Made by a program: the position numbers and the translations under genes | Part shown: positions 1-12,900 of the stretch, one piece after another | How positions within the stretch are numbered: position 1 is the first letter of the stretch | Layout: every line of letters starts with the position of its first letter | Source of the DNA: Lithospermum erythrorhizon | Taxonomy: Eukaryota > Streptophyta > Magnoliopsida > Boraginales > Boraginaceae | Assembly: GCA_019722365.1 (NCBI GenBank) | Contig: JADFUC010001527.1 | Coordinates: 1-64,000, forward strand | DNA length: 64,000 nucleotides | Direction of reading: 5' to 3' | The notes under the pieces: generated by a model | Told to the model about the DNA's origin: nothing | Seen by the model: the letters and a program-made list of their open reading frames with translations, nothing else | Databases searched by the model: none

Positions 1-1365
1 AGTTACGTATTGCTTTTGTGATTAGATGTGCCATGCTTTTCTGGATAGACTTGAATGCGGGTTATGCTGTCTTATCTATTTCAGATATTGATGTTGTCAC
101 CACATGGAAGAAATGGTCGGATATAGTCATCTTTTAGTTTCATCACGACTTATATTCGAAGTCGTTCTTAATCATCCTGCTTTTATTTTTTATAACCTTT
201 CTTTGGATTATGTTGCTTTGTGAACTGGTTCCTGATGTTGGTCATGGACGTTCGATATTGAGTTTCTGTTATTTAGATCAAATTGTGTGGTTGTCTTTTG
301 TAAAGAGCGTTATTTTTTTCTTATTTAATTATAATTCTCATGTCAATGTAATGGTTTCATTAGGAGTGTGTGGGTTGCAAGAAGGCCTCCAGGCTATGCC
401 TTTCTAGAATTTGATGATAGAAGGGATGCTGAAGATGCAATCCGTGAACTTGATGGTATGGCTTCTATTGCTTGCCCTTTTCTTATGAACTATGTAGGTG
501 CTCTTTAACGACATTCATTTGGCACAAACGTAAAATTTGTTCCATTTTCACTCTTTTTAATGTATTTTTTTCTCCTCCTTGAGATGCACATTAAAGTTAG
601 TAACCCATAGTTATAGCAACTATTTTTATTGTTTCCCTTCTTTTTCATTGTTTTCCCTTCTCTAACTCTGAATATGTTACTGTTTGCACTTATTGGACCG
701 TTTTTGTCTCCTTAAATCTTTCCTATTCTACTCTTGAAAGAATCATCTCTGAAAATATCTGAGAGCAGGTAAAAATGGTTGGAGAGTGGAGCTTTCTCAC
801 AACTCTAGAGGCAGTGGAGGCCGTGGAGGGGGGCGTGGTGGCGGTCGCTCCGGTTCTGATTCAAAAATGCTACGAAAGTGTGGTGAGAGCCAGGTCATTT
901 TGCTCGTGGAATGCTCTAAATCGTGGAGGTTCATTAAGGCCGGTCGTGAGCTCACCTAGTTCATGTTCCTGCAAATGGAAGATTGGTGGAGATAGCCATT
1001 TGTCATGTCTCCCTTCTTATGGGAGTTGAGACGGGGCCTATAGGAACCTGAAATATCTATAATTGAGTTGCCTGGATCTACTCTTTATTTTATTTTTATC
1101 TTTATTCTGGCAGAAGTTACAGTCCCCGTGGCAGGTCTCCTGGACGTCGCAGTTTTTCACCTCGTGGTCATGACTATAAGAGGTCACCTTACCGTGGACG
1201 TGAAGAGGTGCCATATACGAATGGGTAAATCCGCGTGTCCTCTTTTCAAGGAGATTCTTCGTAATTGTACTTACTAGGCTTTAGTTCCCTATTTGTGATA
1301 ACTTTGCTCGTTTACCATCCAGAAATGGCCTTAGAGACCGACACAGAAGCAGGAGCAGGGACTGA
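1..1365 (+). CDS. RSZ22: RSZ22-like SR splicing factor, 3' part of gene (5' exon outside window)
   Basis: SR proteins of the RSZ22/9G8 type bind pre-mRNA through an RRM plus one CCHC zinc knuckle and recruit the spliceosome through an RS tail; they act in nuclear speckles. The exon at 364-455 encodes the end of the RRM ([15 protein letters not shown] ... AIRELDG). The exon at 769 to about 1026 encodes the [12 protein letters not shown] linker, a Gly/Arg run and the CCHC knuckle. Exons 1114-1224 and 1323-1365 encode the RS tail and end in HRSRSRD-stop. Introns show gt..ag ends. The first RRM exon is not visible and should lie upstream. Inside the second visible exon (about 865-1000) several 1-2-base insertions scramble the knuckle, while the flanking exons are clean. 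The family call is firm; whether the copy is functional is not. Confidence 0.85.
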
Positions 1366-1620
1366 GGATATAAGTTGACAAGTCATAAAATATTCAGGAG
1401 TTGTGCTTTTATTCTGCTTGGGTTTAGTTACTCTTCTGTAAGCGCCGATGGGCTCTGCTCCTACTTCTGGATGGTTAAGTTTCTTTTCTTACTTCAGTAT
1501 GATGTTTGTTGTGATTCTTCTTTCCGGTTGTTTGATCTTAAGTACATTGATCTTAAATTGTTTTATATTCTTCGAAAAGATTGGCTGAATGCGCCACTAA
1601 ACATTTATGCTTTTGTTTTT

Positions 1621-1999
1621 GTGTCGAGGTCTCTTCATGGTATCACCAAGTACATTGGTTATCTGCCAGCTTCTACACTTTGGTTTTGTTCTTCACTGCC
1701 TGCATGATTTTAATTTGTGTCGAGGTCTCTTCATGGTACTGCTACATTGGTTTTGTGCTAGCTTCTACACTCCTTGGTTTTGTTCTTCACTGCTCTGCAT
1801 GAGATTTTAATTTGTATCGAGGTCTCTTCATGGTACTTCCACATTGGTTTTCTGCTAGCTTCAACACTGGTTTTGTTCTTCACTGCTCTGCATGAGATTT
1901 TAATTTTTTGTCGAGGTCTTCATGGTACTGCTACATTGATTTTCAGCTTCTTAAGCACTTCTGGTTTTGTTCTTCATCACTCTGCATAAGATTTTAATA
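1621..1999 (+). repeat. Four-copy ~96-bp tandem minisatellite
   Basis: Four head-to-tail units begin at about 1621, 1717, 1814 and 1910. Each starts with a tcgaggtctcttcatggta-like core (the last copy lacks two bases), runs through a gcttctacact-like middle and a ggttttgttcttcactgc segment, and ends in gagattttaattt. Units differ by scattered substitutions and short indels. The array lies just behind the stop codon of the RSZ22-like gene, so it is probably in its 3' UTR or immediately downstream. Long open frames across it only reflect the repeated sequence. Confidence 0.85.
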
Positions 2000-4230
2000 T
2001 GAATAATTATGGATCCCGGCTGGCAACACTAGATTCTGCAGCCATGCTGCTCGTTACCTCAAATTTTATGGTGCTTTTTACTTACTTTAAAGGATGATGA
2101 GCGGCTTCAGAGCCTTCTGGCAGGTACATAATATGGACATATGGTCCACAGAAATTGGGCATTTAGCTTCTACATAGAACTTACTAGAGGATCACATTTC
2201 TCGACATTGCGGCTTATGTGACCATATTTCAAAAGGTAGAACGCTGTAGTATTTAGTGATGACTTTGCATTGAAGTTCTTCGTAGAACTCTTTGCTGCCT
2301 GGTGGTTTTTAAGCTCTACCCCAAGGCTCCTTTTTTAACTAGGTCCTGTGGTATTCATGGCTTGATTAGTTAATTTACAGATTGAAAATGTTTCTCGTTT
2401 GACAGCGGCCTTTTCAAACCTCAAGCTGCTCTTTATTTTTCTTGATTTGATTATTTTATCATGTAGAAATTTGGAGCTTCATTTGATTTGTGAATGTCAG
2501 GTGAGATTTACTTGCTTTTTTTAGTAACGAATCATCATTTTTATCCCCTTCAATAGTACATAGGGAGTATTAATTAATAAACTCTGTGACTGCCAGAATC
2601 AGGTTGAAATCTGAAGAAACTGTGTTAATGATTTTTAGCTAGCTAGCATTCATAATGTTTGATTGTTTATTTGATAGCCTTATATTGTTCTGTATGTCAC
2701 AGTGTTGTATGCCTTTTGTATATGTTATTACTGATTCCCATTGGTACTAATGTTTCTATTTATACACTAGTTAATTGGCAATCTGACTTCTAAAGGTGCA
2801 ATTTTTCTGATTTTTGATTTCGTTGAAGTGGCAATTCAACTTCCAAGTTTTTCTTGAAAAAATCTTGTTTGATTTTTAATTTGTGGCTAATGATCTTATG
2901 ATGTTGACTTTTGTATATAGAGCTGTTATTTGGTTTAAATATGAGATCAAGTTTTGCCTTTTCCTTGTTTCTACACGAATACATCTAAATATCTTCCTGC
3001 CGGCTAAGCAGTGGCAGCCTCATTGACACTGAGGCTTTGGTCAATGTACATTTTTTGAATTTTATTCCTTGGTTAAATTTTTTTGTGTAAAATTGTAAAT
3101 GTAAGTATTACATTTATAATATTTCCTATCACTTCACGAAACAAGAAATAGTTATATTTTGTCTCTAGTATTTATTAGCATATGAATAGAAACACAATAA
3201 TTTGTCAAATGTTGTGCATGTCTACCACGCACCCCATTTGTCAACCGTGTTGTTTCTTTGTGTCGGATCTTATTTTATTAATATCATCATTCTGTGTTGA
3301 TCATGTTTGTTTTGGGAAATGTGGTTCAAAATCCACTGAAAAGAGCTCAACATTTTTGGCACCTGGAAGACGGTAATTGAAGTATCAATTGCTGTCTGGA
3401 GAAGAAGAAATGTACATTTTAGAGTGAGAACGCGTATCAATTTACAAACTGTTGATTGCCCACATTCTACGCAATTATTCCGTTAATGACTCGAATTGAC
3501 CCGACTACTAAACTTTGTTCCTAATAATTGACTGTTTTTACCCAATTGTCCAAGAGCTTTGCTTCAAAAAATTTATACTCCCTTTGCTTCAAAAATTTTT
3601 ATGAAAATTATTGGGATCATGCGATATTACTCATGAGCCGCTATTAGGGTCTAAGGTTCAAGTTGAATTTTTGTAACGACAATGATCGAATTTTTTGATT
3701 AAAAAAATATTCTGATAAAAATATCGAATAATGACCAACATTATTTGGTGGGAACACATCATTGTATAACATGTTTAAAGGATGACATCGATATGATATT
3801 TGATCTTAATCAAAGCTTACGTGCGTTAACATATGTGTGCTAATTGAAGCTCCAAATTGTTGAGATTGACGACCAATTCATGCTTGTCAATTTTAGGTGG
3901 AATGAGTATAATTTATTTATTTTAAATAGAATTTTGTTCACATAAAATATGTTAGAATTTTTTTTGTGATATAATCTTGATTACTTCAACTTCAAACGTT
4001 ATCAACCTCATGTTTGTTGCAAAAAAAGAAAAGAAAAAAGAAGAGTCAACTACCTCATCAAATTGAAACATGAGTACAAATGGAGCAAGTCAATTCTTTG
4101 TTAAGAAGAGAGAGTCCAATCACCTCTGTTAAGAATTGGACAAACTACATGACTAATTCTCATTTTTCAACTCTCTAAACTATACTATATTTTCAAACTT
4201 TTCCTAGATCTCAATTGCATGTTTCAACTA
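2000..4230. other. Non-coding stretch behind RSZ22-like gene
   Basis: I see no supportable gene here. The first part is likely 3' UTR or downstream flank of the RSZ22-like gene. Around 3555-3605 there is a short imperfect tandem copy of a tttgcttcaaaaa-type segment next to a tactcccttt motif that resembles a degraded MITE end. The rest is AT-rich and without recognised features. Confidence 0.4.
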
Positions 4231-4234
4231 ACAA

Positions 4235-4900
4235 GAGTGTGAAGACCACATTTAACCTTGTGCAAAATCATAAATGATATAACCGACATTTGGGGCTAAT
4301 ATATAACCTCAAATCTGATTCACAAATGGGCGCCAATTCATGATACGACTGGATTCATTAAAGCCACCGTCAAATAAAGACGATTACATCGCCCTCCGAA
4401 ATTTATTACCTCAGATTCATATGTGAGCTTCCAAGTCTTCGTGATTTTATATAAATATCCGTACCTATAACTCCATTTAAAGGTAATGCATAAGTTGTAT
4501 CTTTCTATATTCTTACTCGGTTACATAAAACTTAACCGACTTAAAGATCGTGAAACGCTTACGACGATTTTGGCCGCGGCCTGTGTACTCCCCATCCCTC
4601 GAATATCAGTCGGAAATCAGCAAAGTTTGTCGAGATCACGTGATTTATGTTGTTAAATGTGCCTCATCCACGAGTCATAACTCGGGCAAAGAGGGGCAAT
4701 ACCCATTATCTCGGCTCCTTTGCCTCAAGACCTCCTGCATCCAAGCCAAAATGAATCGAACTGCATAAAGGATATAGGGATCAATCCTCGCTGAGCTAAT
4801 CGCACGCCGCCTAAAAAGATTCACGGTAGCTGGCGCAAGCCCCGAACACAAAGACTTCCTAAGGCCTCAGACACGCCACAAAGCCTGCTCTCGCGACAAA
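4235..4900. mobile_element. Possible LTR-retrotransposon fragment
   Basis: This block differs in base composition from its AT-rich surroundings. It has a TATA-like ttttatataaatatccgta at about 4444-4462, and then, from about 4550, an unusually GC-rich tract without a usable reading frame. That arrangement (promoter-like part followed by a GC-rich leader) resembles the remains of an LTR. I found no partner LTR, no target-site duplication and no polyprotein motif, so this is only a suggestion. Confidence 0.3.
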
Positions 4901-5695
4901 GATAATCTTTTCATGAAATAAAATTTTATATAAATGATTTACAAAGAACCGATATGAGAGAAATAAAAAATTATAAAAAAATTTGGATGTCTAAATAATC
5001 TTTTTATCTTTAAAATGTATAGTAAAAATTTTATTTTTCAATAATAAAGTATATATTTTTCAAAAAATTATGAGTCGATCGTCCCCTTTATGCCTCCCTA
5101 TCTTCCACTCATTGTGAAGCTTCGTGTTGATCATTAAATTTACAGCAGTATTTTGGAGAAGTGGTATTTGCTTCAGGTACTTGAAGAAAATGGACGCCGA
5201 AATCTCCCCTAAAAAATCTGCTATATGATGAAATGATATCTTTCTTGTTTTCAGTGTCACCTTCTTCCAGCAGTTAATCTTTTGAAATTAAACTATAGTG
5301 GCCTTCACGTCTCTCTCCAATTTATTCATTACCATATTCACTTAATTCTATGAGCTGTATCTCTTAATTTCACTCTTTCCTTTTAGTTGTCCAATATTTA
5401 CATAAGTCAACTAACTACTTATGGAAACAAAATAAATATTTAATGTAATAATCATTCATGATCCACCCTCCCCTCCTAGACTATTTCCTAACTTACTGTT
5501 ATTCATGTCTCTTTCTTGAATCTCAACCTTACAATTCAGAGCATTTTAGTATAAGACATAATAGTAGCTGCATGAAGTAGAACCTGAGTAATTCCTATGG
5601 TTGGAAAAAAAGAAAGTAGAACCTGACTAACTGATAATAACTGTTTTCAGACCATTGATCTCAGTTGTCAATGTCCTAAATTTATTAGGAGGCGG

Positions 5696-8600
5696 ATGGA
5701 GTTTCAAAGAGAAAAAACAGTGAGGTATGTGTTGTGATTTTGTATTGTTTTTTGTGTTTTTGGCTTCCTGTTATTTTGAAGACACAAAATTTTATTTTAT
5801 AGGTTTTCCAATGATGGTAAAAAAAGTCTAGAACTTCCTCCATGGGAAAGGAAAGAAAACAAAAAAGTGCCTGTATATAGAGCCTCAGCACCATTGTTGA
5901 AATCTGAAGGGGGATTCAATGAGAAGGTTAAAGGAACTGGGGGTCCTAAATTTGGGAGGTTTAAGATTTTTCCTGAAGATTCTGAACCGGAGAAGTATGA
6001 AAAATGGATTCTTGATCCTGGAAGTGAACATGTACTGCAATGGAACAGAATTTTCTTGTTCTTTTGTTTGGTAGCTCTTTTTGTTGATCCTTTGTTTTTT
6101 TATCTTCCTTCAGTAGTGAATGATGGTAACAGAAAATCCTCTTGTATGACGACCGATTTAAATCTGGGGATTGTTGTAACATGTTTTAGGACAATTGCTG
6201 ATATCTTTTATATTTTGCATATATTTATTAAGTTTCGAATTGCCTATGTTTCCCCAAGCTCAAGGGTGTTTGGTAGAGGCGAACTTGTAATGGATCGTGA
6301 AACGATTGTGTTAGAGGTATTTGAAGTCTGATTTCTTCGTTGATTTGATTGCAGCACTTCCTCTTCCTCAGGTACTGCCGTACTGCAAAATTTTACCTAT
6401 TTTGAGATTTAATCTATTTCCAAGTTATTATTACAATCAGCCTTATTAGGTAGCAGAAGCTATTCCTTTTGAATTTTGTCTTAAGATACTTCTTTAAGTT
6501 TTACCTGAATGTGGATGCCATCTTTGGCAGGTAGTTATATGGTTCCTCATACCGGCTATCAGAAGTTCACATGCTGACCACACCAATAATGCCCTCGTAC
6601 TGATAGTCCTGCTTCAGTATATACCACGTTTCTATCTTATTTTCCCATTGAGCTCTCAAATTATCAAAGCTACTGGAGTGGTCACTAAAACGGCCTGGGC
6701 AGGCGCTGCATACAATCTGATACTCTATATGTTAGCTAGCCATGTATTTTACCTTTCCTTGATCTTATCCTTCTTTCCATTGGAGATAGAATTATGGAGC
6801 TTGATGTTTTCTTGCATCTTTTTAGTCCATTTGCTGTTTCAAACTGCTGCAGTGTCTTTCGTACAGATCTTAGGGGCATCCTGGTACTTACTGTCAATTG
6901 AACGTCATGCAACTTGCTGGAAATCAGCATGTAAGAAAGATATTAGTCCTGTCACTTGTGTACCTAAGTATCTAGACTGCGGCACTTTGAATCATGATGA
7001 CAGAATGACATGGGCAAACAGCACCCTTCTCTTTAGTACCTGTGATCCTGAAAACGAAACCTTCTTCAATTATGGAATATTTGGAAATGCTGTCAGAAAT
7101 CATGTTTTATCAGTTGACTTCCTTGACAAATATCTTTATTGTTTATGGTGGGGATTGCAAAACCTTAGGTATATAGTCTTCTGGATTTAAGTTGTTTTAT
7201 TAGCTCTAAGTTTATTTATTGTGAATTTCTTATTTACAATTAACCTTGGTTACTGTGGACGTCCTCATTGCAGCTCTTATGGCCAAACACTGACAACAAG
7301 TACTTTTGTCGGAGAAACAATATTTGCGATCCCTCATTGCCATCTTTGGCTTGTTCTATTTGCTCATCTTATTGGAAACATGTACTCCTGGTGCTTTTTG
7401 TTTTATTTAGTTCCTGTTTTTGGTTGCTATTATAGGCTGCCTTCTTTTTTATTATATGTTATTCTATATAGTGTCATATCACACTATCACTTCTTTGGGC
7501 ATTTATATTACGGAGTATAATTAACTAATGTCTAATGTTTCAATTAAATAAAAAAGTACAGTGTAATATGCTATTGATATTGTATAGCGAGTCAGCAATA
7601 TAGTGTGAGTGTGATCTGGCATAAATCACTGCATTTTGGTAGTTTGGGTTCCTATTGAAACACTCGTGTCAGAGTTTTACTTGAATTACTAATCTGGCAT
7701 TGTGTGCAGACCTACCTGCAATCAATCACTGTGAGGCTTGAGGAATGGAGATTGAAGCGAAGAGATACAGAGGAGTGGATGAGGCATCGCCAACTTCCTC
7801 AAAACTTGCAGCACCGCAGGTGAGGCGCATTTGTGCAGTATAAATGGCTTGGTAACACGGGGGTGGATGAAGAATCCATCCTACATGCATTGCCAGCGGA
7901 TCTTCGTCGTGATATTCAGCGGCATTTATGTTTGACCTTGTCTGACGTAAGATGCTAAAGAATATGATATCCAATTACAGTCTGTTGATGCATAACCTTT
8001 GATCTCTATCTTGATCATTAGGCTCCTTTACACATAGATATTAACAACTGTTCTTCATCATGCAGGTCCCATTTTTCTCACAGATGGACAACTTGCTGCT
8101 GGATGCCATATGTGAGCGCCTATTATCTTCCTTGAGCACACAGGGTACATACATAGTCCGAGAGGGTGATCCGGTTTCAGAGATGCTCTTTATTATCAGA
8201 GGCACTCTAGAAAGTTCGACCACAAATGGAGGCCGGACAGGTTTCTTTAACTCAATCACTCTAAAACCAGGAGACTTCTGTGGTGAGGAGTTGCTAGCTT
8301 GGGCATTGCTTCCAAAATCTGTAGCTAATTTGCCTTCTTCCACAAGAACAGTGAAAGCCCTTACTGAAGTGGAAGCCTTTGCTCTACTAGCAGAAGATCT
8401 CAAATTTGTCGCGAATCAATTCAGACGTTTGCATAGTAAGAAGCTACAACATACATTCCGGTACTACTCCCACCATTGGAGAACATGGGCTGCCTGTTTC
8501 ATTCAGGCTGCTTGGCGTCGTCATAAGAAGAGAGTTATGATCAGAGACCTCTGGATGAGAGAGTCATTCAATTCGGTTCCAGACGAGTACACTGGCGATG

Positions 8601-8794
8601 AAGGTGAAGAGGGTGAGGAGAGAAGTAGCGATCCAACTGCAACGAGTACTTCTCAGGTGAAACAACATCTGGGAGTGACAATTCTTGCTTCAAGATTCGC
8701 TGCAAATACAAGAAGGGGGGTTCAAAAGGTTAAAGATGTTGGAATGCCTACGTTGCAAAAGCCAGAAGAGCCAAACTTCTCAGATGATGAATGA
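5696..8794 (+). CDS. Cyclic-nucleotide-gated ion channel, group III (CNGC14/17-like)
   Basis: Plant CNGCs are tetrameric plasma-membrane cation (Ca2+) channels gated by cyclic nucleotides and calmodulin. Exons read as 5696-5724, 5803-6371, 6531-6743, 6867-7168, 7274-~7383, 7710-7946 and 8066-8794. The protein starts MEFQREKTVRF and continues with the conserved KFGRFKIFPED and ILDPGSEHVLQWNR blocks, the S1-S6 core and pore (NLSSYGQT), a C-linker (YLQSITVRLEEWRLKRRDTE), a cyclic-nucleotide-binding fold with the GDFCGEELLAWAL cassette, and the RTWAACFIQAAWRR IQ calmodulin site. The order and the ASRFAANTRRGV tail fit group III. Frame breaks occur at about 6313 (+1), 7331 (+1), 7354 (-1), around the donor near 7384, and several at 7800-7860. 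The 729-nt last exon is intact, so I read these as probable consensus errors. Confidence 0.9.
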
Positions 8795-9178
8795 TTATAC
8801 TAATCCATTGACCTTGAACAACTCACACAAATTCAATTTCTCTTTTTTACATATAAGAAGAAAAAAGAATCTCACATTAACTTGCATGGTCACATATGTA
8901 CTTACAATAATAACTTGAGAGATATTATTCAGTTTTTCTTGGAACTAAACGGTCCTCCTTGCATGCATTACAATTTTTATCTGTCATGTGAGGAGGAGAG
9001 ACATTTACTCCTGACCTCAGAGTAACTTGAAATCCACCTCCTCCCCTTGTGGAACTGTAAATATATTTACAATATTTTCTGAATCTCACCATCACGGCGA
9101 TGGACTCATGATTCTTTTGCTGGTTCTTGAAAAAAGAAAAAGATTTTTCTAAAAAATCTTGCAGCTAGGAAAAGAAGG

Positions 9179-9941
9179 ATGAGTCCCTCAACAGCCGTGT
9201 GCTCAATTCTTGCTTTGGGGTTCCTGCTTTCGGCAACAAATGCCGATCCCATCTCTAAAATTCTGGATGCCTATCCAGATTTCAGCAAACTGAATCAACT
9301 TCTAGTTTCATCAGGCATTGATCAACTAATTGACAAAGAAGCCGCTGTCACCATCCTCGCCCTCGACAATGATGAAATCGAAAAGCTCTCTGGCCTTAAA
9401 AAACCAAAAGAAATGGAAGATGTCATCAAGGCACATGTTGCTAGGGATTACTACGATGATGTCAAACTCAGGCACCTCAATTTCGGACAGCCTCAAGAAG
9501 TGGTGAATATGCTTCACTCCAATGGCACCAAACAAGGCTTTTTGAAGATCATCAGGACAGAAGATGGAATTACTTTCCAATCATCAGGGAGGCCATCAAA
9601 CCCCTCTGATGCTAAATTTGTAGATAGAATCTATGCCAGGCAATTCAGTGTCTCAGTCCTTAAGATTAGTCATACAATCTTCATTGATGGGTTGACAGGT
9701 GAGTTTGTGCCTGCCGATGCTCCTATTTCTACCAAGACCGCCAAGGCTCCTGCAGCCGAAGCACCAGAGGAAGTCGTAGCAGAGGTTCCAAACGAAGAAT
9801 CCTCCCAGGCAGCTCCCGCCCCTGCACCAGAAGCTGATTTACCTACGCAGCAGCTGATGCTAAATCTGCAGCTGGAAAGGCTAAGCATTTGGTTTGGCTA
9901 CAGTGATCATTGCAGCTTCATGCATTGCTGCTGCTTTATGA
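9179..9941 (+). CDS. Fasciclin-like arabinogalactan protein, single FAS1 domain, GPI-anchored
   Basis: FLAs are cell-surface glycoproteins that affect wall structure and adhesion. Apparently intronless. Residues 1-22 form a signal peptide (hydrophobic SILALGFLLSATNA). One FAS1 domain follows, from about ISKILDAYPDFSKLN to the SVSVLKISHTIFIDG core, with an NGT glycosylation site. Then comes a Pro/Ala-rich AGP region with APAPAPEA. The raw frame runs to 9973 with an unlikely Cys/Trp tail. Two single-base losses, at about 9846 and about 9893 (a T run), move the reading into frames that give an AAADAKSAAGKAKH spacer and the hydrophobic tail LATVIIAASCIAAAL ending at 9941, a normal GPI-anchor signal. 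I therefore set the end at 9941. Closest in type to the single-FAS1 FLA3/FLA14 class; the exact orthologue is uncertain. Confidence 0.88.
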
Positions 9942-9974
9942 ATCGAAGAACGAGTTCAAACGTATGGGGATAAG

Positions 9975-12900
9975 TCTTTGTGTGGAATCAAGCATGTTAA
10001 TACATTAAACACTGTTGATTTTTTTTCATCATTAGTAGATTTTGTATATGTAATTTTTCCTCCATACTATATAATTGGGAGTTTTTCTTGGAACAGTATA
10101 AATTCATATTTGAATAATTCATGCATGCACTAACTTTGAGTTTTATGCTATATTATTTGATTTTAATTGACTTATCAAAAACCAACTTAGCCTATCACAT
10201 ATTCACATCCCAAATTTATGCAATGAAAAGATGTAAAGCTACATCCAAGGAGTTCCATGGCCTAGATAGGTCAACCAAAAAAGAAGATCAAAATGTGGCC
10301 ACAAGCCCACATTTTGCACTTTTTCATTGCGTGTGAATTTGTCTTCCAACAAATAATTTAGATTTGAGCACAGTTAGAGATCTGATACACCCAAAAGAGT
10401 CTCCTATCAGTTAGAGATCTGATCTAAATAGCATTAAGTGGAAATTAGGCAATGAGATAAAAATAAATGTGTGGAATCATAGGTGGCTGAAATAATACAC
10501 ACAAGAAGACTAATAACACCAATGGTGGCAGATTTTGAACACCTCAAGATAACAGATTTAATAGACATTGATATAGTCATATAGGGGTATTTCTATCCAA
10601 TCCATTGTGAGAAGTTGCCTCTCAACAGGTTAAACAATGAAGACACCCACCCCATAATGGACAGGCAACAAAAAGCATGAATTATAAAGTCAAAAGTGCT
10701 TAACCAAGAGTCAAAACGTACATTGAGCAACAAATAGCACATAAAATTCTCAAATTTTTATAAGTTGTGGAAAATTAATCCTAATGTTTAAAATTACTCA
10801 TTTTCTCAGATAGAAGAATTCACAACAGACATGATAATAGAAATGAATACTCTAACCAATTCACATATACTAAGATCGAAACGAATAATAATCAATATTC
10901 AATAACTATTCCATCCATTCAAAAAATTACTTCAGAGATTCATATTTTTAAATTTTAATAATTAATTTTTTTATTAATATGAACTCGATTATTTTAAGTC
11001 ATATTTTAAATAAAAAAATCAAAGTTAGTATTTAAAATAATCATGTTAATTCAAATCACATTTATATATATCAATTAACAATATGAATTTTGTTAATTTT
11101 GATAGCTAGAAATCAAAATATTCAAATTTTTTTGTGACATGATAACTATAATATTAAATATAAAATGTACTAAAACTAGCATTATTTTATACAAAGTCTA
11201 CAAAATCTCAACTTGTATCCCTTTTGAATACAGTTTCTTTATGTGTGTCTATATAATATGACTATATGATACGATGACTTTTACCTACTCTCTTCGCCTT
11301 CTGACTTTTTCTGAATCAAACTCATCAGATCACTCATACATCTCATATTCAATGTTACCCGTTTTATTTAATTCCTGGATCATAAACTGCTTTGTTATTT
11401 CTTTGCAAGAATCTGAGTTCAAGTTGTAAGTTCTCATTTCTTGAATTTTATTTAATGGAAGTATGGTTATGGTTGTATTTCTTTGCTTCATTTTTTGTGA
11501 AATTTATGTATTGGGTTTGCTTTATATTTTCATTTGATGCTTCTGTTTGATGGAAGTTTGATTATGGTTGTTTTTGTTTGGTTCATTTGTGAAATTTATT
11601 TATTGGGTTGAGTTTATATTTGGGTTTTTGGTGTTTTATGTTGCTTTGATTAGCATTTTGTGTTTGTTGGTATTGTTTTTGGGCATTTTAGCTTATGTGT
11701 TAGTTGGTGTTTGTCCATTTTTCCAGTGAATATGAAGGTAACATTAACAAGTCCAAATGTATTTGAAGAGTCTACCGCTTGCTATGTAGTGTCGGATAGC
11801 ATGCCGCCTTACCTGTGATAACTAGGGAATCTGTTTCCTAAATTGACTATTTAGTACTTTCAATAGATGTGGAGCGCAGTGAGTGAATGAAAGCCATTTT
11901 CGATATATACTTCATTATATCTAAGAGCGAGAGAATATATATGAAGGTGTTTTATTTAATTTGTAATCTGGTATGAATATATAGTACTACTCTGAGTCTC
12001 GTGACTATGCATATTAGCTGAGTGGGATAATCTTTTGTTTGAACTCAATTAGAAAAAGAAGAAAGTGAGATCAAGAATGATACTTTAATAAAAGATGACA
12101 TTTTTATGAGATTAGATCAAAATATAAAGAACAATTGAAAACCTCATATTCAGTGTCTCGTGACTATGTCGTTTTGTTGATGTATTATGCTAACTAGTGG
12201 TTTTTTCGATTAGTAGATATTGCATTTTTGTTAGTGCTTCAAGTATCTGCTTTTGAGAATAAAGATGCTAGTTTTAAGATGTGACTCTCATATTATGTAC
12301 AGAGTAGAATACAAATGTTAAGTTTGTGATGTGGATTCACTTACAGTTGCATAATGTAAGATTAAGAAGTGGATATCTTTTCTTGTTGTGTGAGTGAATG
12401 CCCATAGTGATTGGACGATAATGGATGGGGTTTGATTTTGCATATAGGCTAGAAGATGCAAACGTAATCAATGGTCACTTTCTCAATACGAGAAGCCACT
12501 CGTATGTGATTACATTCAAGCATGGATATGACAATGTGCTCATGCTATTCTAGTGTTAGTTGAATGGGCATCAGACTTAAATTCCATACAATTTGTTAAT
12601 CTTGGTGACAACCACCTATTATCTGCAGTAAAATAAGTGCAGAGAAATGCAAAGCTACAAGTTGGACAATCATATAATTGGCTTGAATTGCACATTACTG
12701 CTTATTCAGGTTTCCAAATTTTGCATCTTTTCATTTTCCCGTTCCAGTCGTTGACTTGCTTTCTCAAGGAAACTTACGGTAGGAGCCTGATTTGTCCTTG
12801 GCACTTCGGTCTAAAACTAGAAGATAAAGCTAAGAACTAAATTGTCTTTGAAATGATGGCAACAGCATTTCTATTCATCTATGTTAATTCTTTTCAGTGT

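Noticed and set aside
1375..1989. Several overlapping open frames rich in Phe, Leu and Cys
   Set aside because: They run through the 96-bp minisatellite; the similarity between frames comes from the repeat, not from a protein.
4550..4768. 72-codon frame in the GC-rich patch
   Set aside because: Composition resembles transposon leader sequence; no domain and no splice partners.
9326..9888. Minus-strand open frames opposite the FLA gene
   Set aside because: They are antisense shadows of a well-supported coding exon with biased codon use.
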